Origin: Enoplolaimus lenunculus
Lineage: Eukaryota > Nematoda > Enoplea > Enoplida > Thoracostomopsidae
Direction: 5' to 3'
Assembly (NCBI GenBank): GCA_030248215.1
Contig: JASANG010003477.1
Location: forward strand, 179,124-243,123
DNA: 64,000 nt
In this document: positions 50,557-62,228 of the stretch, piece by piece
Layout: every line of letters begins with the position of its first letter
How positions within the stretch are numbered: position 1 is the stretch's first letter
The notes under the pieces: generated by a model
The model's input: the letters and a program-made list of their open reading frames with translations, nothing else
The model's database searches: none
What the model was told of the DNA's origin: nothing
Program-made: the position numbers and the translations under genes

Positions 50557-53289
50557 TAGGTAAGTCGTGTACTGCATCAATCGAATCCGAGTCATAAACA
50601 TGGCAACCTTTGGGTTTGGACAAATTCTCAAAAGCGTATACATATTTCTCGCATTAAACAAAATATATATGGGCAATCTAGTTTTTATTGAAGCAATGTC
50701 ACAATTTAGTTTTTGGTTCCTAAAATACCGCCGGATGTCGCAAAAATTAGCGTGGACATCAACAATACGACTTCATATAAGCAAGAATTTGTCGCATTTT
50801 GGGTTAAACTTTTAATTCAATCAACATAAAATAAGTTGCGCAAATATAGCGCGCATATCATGAGACAGAAACAGACAAAACACTGCAATCTTGAATCGTA
50901 CTTCCAACTGAAACAAATTGAACGATGCTTCGAATGAAAGGTTGAGAAAAAAGCAAACCATAATGCAAATTCAACAATATCATGCGTATGCCAGGTGACT
51001 TTTGAGGGCGTAGTGTGCCGAGCCCGGAAGCATTTTGGCTTCACTGCGCTGCACATTGATACCATACGTTTTGAAAAAATACCCAACTCAACTCAACTAC
51101 TCTTATTTCAACCCGAGTGGATTCATCAATTTAATTAAACTCACCTTGCACACAGATCAACGTGCGATAATTTGTTTCGAATTCAGTCACATTCACACAT
51201 GTGGAAACTCAATAAAACCCAGAGCACGCTTTATCCACTGGGAGTCGTAAATGCACGGTACTCAAACACCAATACGTACATCACACAGTTTTCTGAGTTC
51301 CAACTTAATTTTCAACGCCCGTTTAAAACGCCGCAAACAAAACGTTGATACTCTCAACCGAGTTTTCATTGGAATTCGTGTTCCGATGGTAATTCTGGCT
51401 AAAAGGTCGTTTCTTGTTAACTGTTGTGATTTAGCCAGAACCAAGAACCAGATTTGGTACGGTTTTGTGGCAAGTTATACGTCTAATTTCTCAGTTATAA
51501 TGTAACTCATTCAATTTTTTGTTAAATATATACGTAAGCGGAGAATTCTAATATGCACGATTTTGGACGCCTTATAAACCCCAAAAATGATAAGAAATTT
51601 CAAAAACAAATCGTTTAAACAACGCCTTTATTAATTTTGTCAAAAAATTACAAAATTCCGTAACGAAAAATAACTTCAAATTCCGGTTCCGATTCTGGTT
51701 CCAACACGAAGTTTTTGAGTTCGTGTTTTTGTTCGAGTCAAATTTCCCGGGGCCGGGGCCAGAGGGTGCCGGCGCCGAAGCCATACGGTACCGCGGGACA
51801 AAAGCAGAAAAACAGTTACTTATCTGCTCGAATGCTAAATGAAAAAAAGATTTAAAACGGCTTCAGCACATAGGAAAACATTGCTCCTGTGAAAATTTGT
51901 TTTTAAACACAACACCACCACCACTGCAGTACGTAACTTTTTTACTACGCCTGCCTAGGCAAAATGTCGCGTGACACGATATCACAATTACGGTACCGTA
52001 CTCCGAGATACATGCTTACGTAAAAGGTACATAAAATTTGAAGTATAGTGTATTGTTGCTGGCCCTGGCCACGGCCCCGGTACAAATCCTGGCCCCTGGA
52101 CATCCCTAACACAAAGCATACCCATCGCTTCCACAGTATATAAGTTATAAATGCTCTAAACACAACAACAACAACAGGTACGTGTGTCGTACGTGTCATC
52201 GGGTTTTTTCTCAAAACCAAAATTCGCAGAGCCTAAACTGTGTCAACTGCCAATTAGCATTAATCTTAACGCAATTTTCACTGTAAGAACCAACGAACCA
52301 AACCTGTATTCATTTAATCTAAATAGTCTAAAAACGACTCTTTTCACATACAAAAACAGCAATGGCGGGGTACACACCAGTACGGCATAAACAAAACGCC
52401 GAACACATTAAACTGACATCGTAATTGACTGCCAAACTCATTTAACCGAACTTACCTTTGTTTTAGTTCTGCTTAAGTTCGCCTTACGCAAGATATTACA
52501 CAAACATTAATAAAGCTTAAATATCTCTCTACTACGCAAACAAACATCAAAAAAGCGACTAATAACATCGCAATTTCAATACTAAACTTCTATTTTTTCA
52601 CTATACTCAAATAGCATAGCCTACCAGAGCCTCATGACGATAACAGTAAAATAAAAGAAAAAATAAAGAAAACCACCTACGCCATTGAAGAACCAACCCG
52701 TACGGTACACACGTAAAAGCCACCGACGCACTGAAATGACATCTAAATTGACTTCTAAAATCACTACCAGCACTGCCGGACGCGACCGGATGTCCGTATC
52801 ATTCAATTTAATATTCGGCAAAGGCCGATATTCCGGTATATGGTATAAACCTTCCGGATCCAATTTAATATACGGTAAACACCGAAATTCCAGTATCTGG
52901 TGTACAAACAATACCGGATACGATCAAAAATTCAAGTTAGCAATTATATACTTTTAATTCAATGAACACATACGTATATACTTTTTGCACCAACTCAAAT
53001 ACTTCATACTCTGGCAAATTTAAATGATATATCCGGTTAATATCCGGTTCCGGGCAAAAATGCACTATCCAGCTCCCAGCTGCGGTATCCAATAAATTAA
53101 TATCCGGTCGTACCCTGTGCTTTTACCAATCTATACTCACAACCATTAACCAACCCGATCTATAAATTACGCTAACAACCACCAACCAAACACACTATCA
53201 TCAATAATGCAATTTCAAACCTGGAAATTCCTATTTTCCTCATACTCTGCTGCTAGCGACGCATAAACGCCGAACAGCGTCACGAGACA

Positions 53290-53590
53290 GCAAAAAGCAA
53301 GCCAAAATAAAACAAACAAAATCAACAAAAAATAACGCGACAACAAAAAGTAAACCAAACCAAAACAAATAAACAAAATCAACAAAAAATAACGAGACAA
53401 CAAAAAGTAAACCAAAACAAAACAAATAAACAAAATCAACAAAAAATAACGAGACAACAAAAAGTAAACCAAAACGAAAACAAATAAACAAAATCAACAA
53501 AAAATAACGAGACAACAAAAAGTAAACCAAAACGAAAACAAATAAACAAAATCAACCAAAAATAACGAGACAACAAAAAGTAAACCAAAA
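53290..53590. repeat. 58-59 bp minisatellite, about 5 units
   Basis: Each unit contains AATAACGAGACAACAAAAAG and TAAACAAAATCAACAA. Minus-strand frames of 73-96 codons with repeated FLLSRYFLLILF pass through it. They look like multi-pass membrane protein but are products of an A/C-rich repeat. Confidence 0.88.
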
Positions 53591-54280
53591 TAAAAGAATT
53601 AAAAAATAAAGAAAAAATAAAGAAAAAATAAAGAAAAAACAATACAATCGTCGCCAATCAAAAACACCTCCAACTCTCGACAAAAATTGATCAAGAAAAC
53701 TAGCACATTAACCGCTATAAAATATCACCACCATAGTATTTCAATCATCAAAAACCTTGCCAGCAATCACGTTTGATTGCTAGCCAATACTACTTTACTG
53801 CGTACGTATATGCGTTTGTGTACCTTTTTTTAGGTTCACTCTCCCAATGCACATAATCACTGCGATAGACGCCGTACTACGTACTACTAAATACAGGACG
53901 GCGGACGAAAAAACCTCCAGGTCATCTTATTTTCAACAAACCAAAGCTGAAACCCCAATGTTTATATCAAAGTTCAAAAGCTTAGCACTTAACACACCAG
54001 TTCATCCTTGCTTCACACAAATCAATTATGCACCTCCAATGGTCGTCACCAAGAGCTTCCCCCGGGCAGTTAGGGTCAACCCGCCGTTTCATTCTTACCA
54101 TGCGATTTTTTTCGGACCTTTTAGGCGGGTACCACAAACATAGCCCCCGTTTAAATTTTACTATCATCTGACCAAGTTTTTTTCAAAAACCTTCCTAATC
54201 GCGTCTGGTCACCACATTCATTCTAACAGTGCACCGGTGTGATTCACAATATATACAATAACTCTGTTGTTGTACGTTAC

Positions 54281-54735
54281 TACTTGCACCCCTGTTCAAA
54301 GTCTGGCATACGTTACTACTTGCACCCCTGTTCAAATTCTGGCATACGTTACTACTTGCACCCCTGTTCAATTCTGGCATACGTTACTACTTGCACCCCT
54401 GTTCAAATTCTGGCATACGTTACTACTTGCACCCCTGTTCAAATTCTGGCATACGTTACTACTTGCACCCCTGTTCAAATTCTGGCATACGTTATACTTG
54501 CACCCCTGTTCAAATTCTGGCATACGTTATACTTGCACCCCTGTTCAAATTCTGGCATACGTTATACTTGCACCCCTGTTCAAAATCTGGCATACGTTAC
54601 TACTTGCACCCCTGTTCAAAATCTGGCATACGTTACTACTTGCACCCCTGTTCAAAATCTGGCATACGTTACTACTTGCACCCCTGTTCAAAATCTGGCA
54701 TACGTTACTACTTGCACCCCTGTTCAAATTCTGGC
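54281..54735. repeat. 36-bp minisatellite, about 13 units
   Basis: The unit is GTTACTACTTGCACCCCTGT plus TCAAATTCTGGCATAC. Three neighbouring units have a 3-bp deletion (GTTATACTTG) and a run of four to five has AAAATCTGG, so local duplication blocks can be read. All three plus frames are open over at least 125 codons because the period is divisible by three. Confidence 0.92.
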
Positions 54736-55707
54736 AATACATTTTCTTTCATGATCAATTTCACCTGATCACCGAAATCGCTTACAATATAATAATAAAT
54801 GCCCAAGTGTATATGGCACAATACAATCTGTCTCTCTAAAGGTATATTATATATCTAATAATATTCGTCTGTATACTCAACGCGTGTTGTCTCAAGCACA
54901 TACACTTAATTGATGTTCGTGATTTGCATTGATTTCTATTGAAAACTGACAAATATACCTTATAATAAATAAATATAAGCCAAAACAGAATTTTTCGTTC
55001 ACTGAAACATTATTTATTCTTTAACCGCATATAATAATATCAGCTCTACGATTATTTATCCTATGGCAATCGGGTTTGTCCAAGGCTTACAAAAACGGTA
55101 GCCTGAGGTTAACTTAAATACCAATACGCATCCTTGTTTAAGAATGAGTAATTCTTGATTGCGTTGAGCGACAAAATATCACGTTCCGGTTTAATATCCG
55201 GCACCAAGCCGATATCCGTAATCCGTATCCGTTTCCAGGCATAAAACTAAGTGATACTTAAGGCACAATACCAAATATTAAAAAAATAACTATGTTTTGA
55301 CAAATGAACATACTTAACATTTTTGCTTCAATTGTACTTATGTGTAAGTCAAGAAGCTCAAATTATTTTCACACTGAATTAAAATTGCAAAAATCAAAAC
55401 AAATCATATGAACACGATAGTGTTCATATATATGGTTCGCGCTTCTCAAGTGCGTATTTTCAGTTTAGTTAGCATGTTGGTACTCAAGTAATAGCAGACC
55501 TATTTCGTTTAAATTTTGTACACTGGTATCCTGGTACGTAGGGAATATCTGTGCCAAAGGATTTGCCAAAAGAGCGTGGCCTTCAGTAGTTACGGTCAAA
55601 AAACTCGTTACAGAAAGTGCACGAAATTTTTCATTTTGGTTCAGCACTTTTTTCCCGTTAGCTATGTAATTTTACGGTTATAACTTTCACCACTTTATAG
55701 AGCTTGC

Positions 55708-58700
55708 GGTTGGTTTTACCCCAACGGTTGGTTTCACCCCAACGGTTGGTTTCACCCCAACGGTTGGTTTCACCCCAACGGTTGGTTTTGCCCCAACGGT
55801 TGGTTTCAACCCAACGGATGGTTTGCCCCAACGTTTGGTTTCACCCCAACGGTTGGTTGTGCCCCAACGGTTGGTTTCAGCTCAACGGTTGGTTTCACCC
55901 TAACGGTTGGTTTCACCCCAACGGTTGGTTTCAACCCAACAGTCGGTTTCACCCCAACGGTTGGTTTCAACCCAACAGTCGGTTTCACCCCAACGGTTGG
56001 TTTCAACCCAACAGTCGGTTTCACCCCAACGGTTGGTTTCAACCCAACAGTCGGTTTCACCCCAACGGTTGGTTTCAACCCAACAGCGGTTTCACCCCGA
56101 CGGTTGGTTTCAACCCAACAGTCGGTTTCACCCCAACGGTTGGTTTCAACCCAACAGTCGGTTTCACCCCAACGGTTGGTTTCAACCCAACAGTCGGTTT
56201 CGCCCCAACGGTTGATTTCACCCCAACGGTTGGTTTCACCCCAACGGTTGGTTTCACCCCAACGGCTGGTTTCACCCCAACGGTTGGTTTCACCCCAACG
56301 GTTGGTTTCAACCCAACGGTTGGTTTCACCCCAACGGTTGGTTTCACCCAACGGTTGGTTTCACCCCAACGGTTGGTTTCACCCCAACGGTTGGTTTCAC
56401 CCCAACGGTTGGTTTCACCCCAACGGTTGGTTTCACCCCAACGGTTGGTTTCACCCCAACGGTTGGTTTCACCCCAACGAGTGGTTTCACCCCAACAGTC
56501 GGTTTCACCCCAACGGTTGGTTTCAACCCAACAGTCGGTTTCACCATAACGGTTGGTTTCAACCCAACGGTTGGTTTCACCCCAACGGTTGGTTTCAACC
56601 CAACGGTTGGTTTCACCCCAACGGTTGGTTTCACCCCAACGTTTGATTTCACCCCAACGGTTGGTTTCACCCCAACGAGTGGTTTTAAACAAACGATTGG
56701 TTTTACCCCAACGGTTGGTTTCACCGCAACGGTTAGTTTCACCCCAACGGTTGGTTTCACCTTAACGGTTGATTTCACTCCAACGGTTGGTTTCACCCCA
56801 ACGGTTGGTTTCACCCCAACGGTTGGTTTAACCCCAACGGTTGGTTTCACCCCAACGGTTGGTTTCACCCCAACGGTTGGTTTCACCCCAACAGTCGGTT
56901 TCACCCCAACGGTTGGTTTCAACCCAACAGCGGTTTCACCCCAACGGTTGGTTTCAACCCAACAGCGGTTTCACCCCAACGGTTGGTTTCGCCCCAACGG
57001 TTGGTTTCACCCCAACGGTTGGTTTCACCCCAACGGTTGGTTTCAACCCAACGGTTGGTTTCACCCCAACGGTTGGTTTCACCCCAACGGTAGGTTTCAC
57101 CCCAACGGTTGGTTTCACCCCAACGGTTGGTTTCACCCCAACGGTTGGTTTCACCCCAACGGTTGGTTTCACCCCAACGGTTGGTTTCACCCCAACGGTT
57201 GGTTTCACCCCAACGAGTGGTTTCACCCCAACAGTCGGTTTCACCCCAACGGTTGGTTTCAACCCAACAGTCGGTTTCACCATAACGGTTGGTTTCAACC
57301 CAACGGTTGGTTTCACCCCAACGGTTGGTTTCAACCCAACGGTTGGTTTCACCCCAACGGTTGGTTTCACCCCAACGTTTGATTTCACCCCAACGGTTGG
57401 TTTCACCCCAACGAGTGGTTTTAAACAAACGATTGGTTTTACCCCAACGGTTGGTTTCACCGCAACGGTTAGTTTCACCCCAACGGTTGGTTTCACCTTA
57501 ACGGTTGATTTCACTCCAACGGTTGGTTTCACCCCAACGGTTGGTTTCACCCCAACGGTTGGTTTCACCCCAACGGTTGGTTTCAACCCAACAGTCGGTT
57601 TCGCCCCAACGGTTGATTTCACCCCAACGGTTGGTTTCACCCCAACGGTTGGTTTCACCCCAACGGCTGGTTTCACCCCAACGGTTGGTTTCACCCCAAC
57701 GGTTGGTTTCAACCCAACGGTTGGTTTCACCCCAACGGTTGGTTTCACCCAACGGTTGGTTTCACCCCAACGGTTGGTTTCACCCCAACGGTTGGTTTCA
57801 CCCCAACGGTTGGTTTCACCCCAACGGTTGGTTTCACCCCAACGGTTGGTTTCACCCCAACGGTTGGTTTCACCCCAACGAGTGGTTTCACCCCAACAGT
57901 CGGTTTCACCCCAACGGTTGGTTTCAACCCAACAGTCGGTTTCACCATAACGGTTGGTTTCAACCCAACGGTTGGTTTCACCCCAACGGTTGGTTTCAAC
58001 CCAACGGTTGGTTTCACCCCAACGGTTGGTTTCACCCCAACGTTTGATTTCACCCCAACGGTTGGTTTCACCCCAACGAGTGGTTTTAAACAAACGATTG
58101 GTTTTACCCCAACGGTTGGTTTCACCGCAACGGTTAGTTTCACCCCAACGGTTGGTTTCACCTTAACGGTTGATTTCACTCCAACGGTTGGTTTCACCCC
58201 AACGGTTGGTTTCACCCCAACGGTTGGTTTAACCCCAACGGTTGGTTTCACCCCAACGGTTGGTTTCACCCCAACGGTTGGTTTCACCCCAACAGTCGGT
58301 TTCACCCCAACGGTTGGTTTCAACCCAACAGCGGTTTCACCCCAACGGTTGGTTTCAACCCAACAGTCGGTTTCACCCCAACGGTTGGTTTCGCCCCAAC
58401 GGTTGATTTCACCCCAACGGTTGGTTTCACCCCAACGGTTGGTTTCAACCCAACGGTTGGTTTCACCCCAACGGTTGGTTTCACCCCAACGGTAGGTTTC
58501 ACCCCAACGGTTGGTTTCACCCCAACGGTTGGTTTCACCCCAACGGTTGGTTTCACCCCAACGGTTGGTTTCACCCCAACGGTTGGTTTCACCCCAACGG
58601 TTGGTTTCACCCCAACGAGTGGTTTCACCCCAACAGTCGGTTTCACCCCAACGGTTGGTTTCAACCCAACAGTCGGTTTCACCATAACGGTTGGTTTCAA

Positions 58701-61095
58701 CCCAACGGTTGGTTTCACCCCAACGGTTGGTTTCAACCCAACGGTTGGTTTCACCCCAACGGTTGGTTTCACCCCAACGTTTGATTTCACCCCAACGGTT
58801 GGTTTCACCCCAACGAGTGGTTTTAAACAAACGATTGGTTTTACCCCAACGGTTGGTTTCACCGCAACGGTTAGTTTCACCCCAACGGTTGGTTTCACCT
58901 TAACGGTTGATTTCACTCCAACGGTTGGTTTCACCCCAACGGTTGGTTTCACCCCAACGGTTGGTTTCACCCCAACGGTTGGTTTCACCCCAACGGTTGG
59001 TTTCACCCCAACGGTTGGTTTCACCCCAACGGTTGGTTTCACCCCAACGGTTGGTTTCACCCCAACGGTTGGTTTCACCCCAACGGTTGGTTTCACCCCA
59101 ACGGTTGGTTTCACCCCAACGGTTGGTTTCACCCCAACGGTTGGTTTCACCCCAACGTTTGATTTCACCCCAACGGTTGGTTTCACCCCAACGAGTGGTT
59201 TTAAACAAACGATTGGTTTTACCCCAACGGTTGGTTTCACCGCAACGGTTAGTTTCACCCCAACGGTTGGTTTCACCTTAACGGTTGATTTCACCCCAAC
59301 GGTTGGTTTCACCCCAACGAGTGGTTTCACCCAAACGATTGCTTTTACCCCAACGGTTGGTTTCACCGCAACGGTTAATTTCACCCCAACGGTTGGTTTC
59401 ACCCGCACGGTTGGTTTCACCCCATCGTTGATTTCACTCCAACGATTGGTTTCACCCCAACGGTTGGTTTCACCGCAACGACTGGTGTCACCCACTCGGT
59501 TGGTTTCACCCCGACGGTTGGTTTCACCCCAACGGTTAGTTTCACCCCAACTGTTGGTTTCACCCCAACGGTTGGTTTCAACCCAACGGTTGGTTTCACC
59601 CCAACGGTTGGTTTCACCCCAACGGTTGGTTTCACCCCAACGGTTGGTTTCACCCCAACGGTTGGTTTCACCTGCACGGTTGGTTTCACCCCAACGGTTG
59701 GTTTCCCCCCAACGGTTGGTTTCCCCCCAACGGTTAGTTTCACCCCAAGGGTTGGTTTCACCCTAACGGTTGGTTTCACCCCAACGATTGGTTTCACCCG
59801 CACGGGTGGTTTCACCTTAAAGGTTTATTTCACTCCAACGGTTGGGTTCGCCCCAAGGGTTGGTTTCACCCCAACGATTGGTTTTACCCCAACGGTTGGT
59901 TTCACCCCAACAGTCGGTTTCACCCCAACGGGTGGTTTCAACCCAATGGTTGGTTTCACCCCAACGGTTGGTTTCATCCCAAAGGTTGGTTTCACCCCAA
60001 CGGTTGGTTTCACTCCAACGCTTGGTTTCACCCCAACGAGTGGTTTCACCCAAACGATTGCTTTTACCCCAACGGTTGGTTTCAGCGCAACGGTTGGTTT
60101 CACCCCAACGGTTGGTTTCACTCCAACGCTTGGTTTCACCCCAACGAGTGGTTTCACCCAAACGATTGCTTTTACCCCAACGGTTGGTTTCACCCCAACG
60201 GTTGGTTTCACCCCAACGGTTGGTTTCACCGCAACGGTTAGTTTCACCCAAACGGTTGGTTTCACCCGCACGGTTGGTTTCACCCCAACGGTTGGTTTCC
60301 CCCCAACGGTTAGTTTCACCCCAAGGGTTGGTTTCACCCTAACGGTTGGTTTCACCCCAACGATTGGTTTCACCCGCACGGGTGGTTTCACCTTAAAGGT
60401 TTATTTCACTCCAACGGTTGGGTTCGCCCCAAGGGTTGGTTTCACCCCAACGATTGGTTTTACCCCAACGGTTGGTTTCACCCCAACAGTCGGTTTCACC
60501 CCAACGGGTGGTTTCAACCCAACAGTCGGTTTCACCCCAACGGTTGGTTTCAACCCAACAGTCGGTTTCACCCCAACGGTTGGTTTCAACCCAATGGTTG
60601 GTTTCACCCCAACGGTTGGTTTCATCCGCACGGTTGGTTTCACCCAACGGTTGATTTCACTCCAACGATTGGTTTCACCCCAACGGTTGGTTTCACCCCA
60701 ACGATTGGTTTCACCCCAACGATTGTTTTCCCCCCCAACGGTTAGTTTCACCCTAACGGTTGGTTTCACCCCAACGGTTGGTTTCACCCCAACGGTTGGT
60801 TTCACCCCAACGAGTGGTTTCACCCCAACGGTTGGTTTCACCCCAACGGTTGGTTTCACCCCAACAGTCGGTTTCACCCCAACGGTTGGTTTCACCCCAA
60901 CGGTTGGTTTCACCCCAACGCTTGGTTTCACTCTACCGGCTGGTTTAACGGTTGGTTTCACCCCAACGGTTGGTTTCACCCCAACGCTTGGTTTCACTCT
61001 ACCGGCTGGTTTAACGGTTGGTTTCACCCCAACGGTTGGTTTACCCAACGAACAATGTCACCCCGTGGTTGTTTCGCCCCAATGGTTGGTTTTAT
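55708..61095 (+). repeat. 18-bp minisatellite array, forward arm
   Basis: About 300 units of GGTTGGTTTCACCCCAAC. Variants such as AACAGTCGG, AACGAGTGG and AAACAAACGATTGG form higher-order blocks. The variant CCAACGTTTGATTTC falls at 56641, 57377, 58042, 58779 and 59157, so spacings are 736, 665, 737 and 378. A second block (TTTATTTCACTCCAACGG) repeats near 59825 and 60400. The unit is open in all three plus frames and two of three minus frames, which produces frames up to about 390 codons. I see no splice sites, start context or known domain to support coding. Confidence 0.95.
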
Positions 61096-62228
61096 ACAAA
61101 TACGTTGGTTAGGCGCTTGTTGTCAGGATAAAAGTTTCTGTCATGCAAACGATTTATTGAAACTCTGTATTTAGTTTAATCAGTCTTCTCATTTTTCATT
61201 GTTCAGATTGATGGATTAATCAACAGCTTGGTAAAGCGGATGAAACTAGAAAAAATTGCTCAGCACTTGAGCAGAATGGAATATGCTTCATATTCCTATT
61301 AAAAGGATAGTAACTAGACCAGCACATTCGTTCGATGTAACCTGGAAAAATATTAAGAAACAATGGCGTCCAAAATCATGTTAACTATTAATTCTTCTGA
61401 AACATATTGCGGATAGCAAAATTTCTGTAATTTTCTTTTTGTAACAAACAAATGTTTTGCTTAAATTGAAGTTTTCTACAAGAACGTACTAAACTCACCT
61501 TTGGCTCTCTATTAACATAGTTAATTGAATTTCATAAGAACACTGTATGGCGACATAATTGGTGAGTTCGAGTATTGATGACCAATTTTGTTTTAGATAC
61601 TTTCTCAAACAAGGCATTGTCACAAAATGACTGGCAATTGATGCTTTAAAAAACGACTCTTGACTTTAGCCGACTTTCAACCTTAGCGACAAACAAACAA
61701 GTTTACAGGTCTACCGAGTTATTTGTTTCACTGCATAATCACGACTAGAGGCTCAAAATCCTCACCGTATTCTGGCAGCATCGACTAATCTGGCAAAAGC
61801 AAAGGTCGCTATACTTCAGACGTCAAAAACTTTCAACATAAAAATAGATTTGCTCTCCGCAATATGTTTCAGAAGAATTAATAGTCAACATGATTTTGGA
61901 CGCCATTGTTTCTTAATATTTTTCCAGGTTACATCGAACGAATGTGCTGGCCTAGTTACTATCCTTTTAATAGGAATATGAAGCATATTCCATTCTGCTC
62001 AAGTGCTGAGCAATTTTTTCTAGTAATTATTTTACTTTGTACAACTCAAATACTTCCAACAGTGCACAAATTTTCAGCAGAATCCGGTTTTCAGCACAAT
62101 CCGGTTAGTAGCCAAAATTAACCCTTTCACTCATAGAGTATACTATGAGCAACTCGAGTGCGAGACTAATAAATCGTTTGCATGACAGAAACTTATCCTG
62201 ACAACAAGCGCCTAACCAACGTATTTCT
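61096..62228. repeat. core of the large inverted repeat
   Basis: Outer arms about 61100-61152 and 62170-62225 (GGCGCTTGTTGTCAGGATAA and complement). Inner arms about 61250-61425 and 61850-62024 (GAGCAGAATGGAATATGCTT and complement; GGCGTCCAAAATCATGTT and complement). Between outer and inner arms the two sides differ in sequence and length (61153-61249 against 62025-62169). The central 425 bp spacer is unique and has no open frame of note. Confidence 0.9.

Larger units (their letters stand above)
49822..55707. other. gene-free interval with repeats
   Basis: This holds the likely 5' flank or 5' untranslated part of the RBMS-type gene, a TA-flanked MITE (50117-50556), fragments of several dispersed families (about 50960-51060, 51650-52110, 52790-53110, 55180-55250), and two minisatellites. 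I found no exon with both splice signals and recognisable protein sequence on either strand. Confidence 0.6.

Noticed and set aside
53215-53657. Minus-strand frames resembling repeated membrane segments (FLLSRYFLLILF)
   Set aside because: Generated by a 58-59 bp A/C-rich tandem repeat, open in several frames, with no start context or unique sequence.
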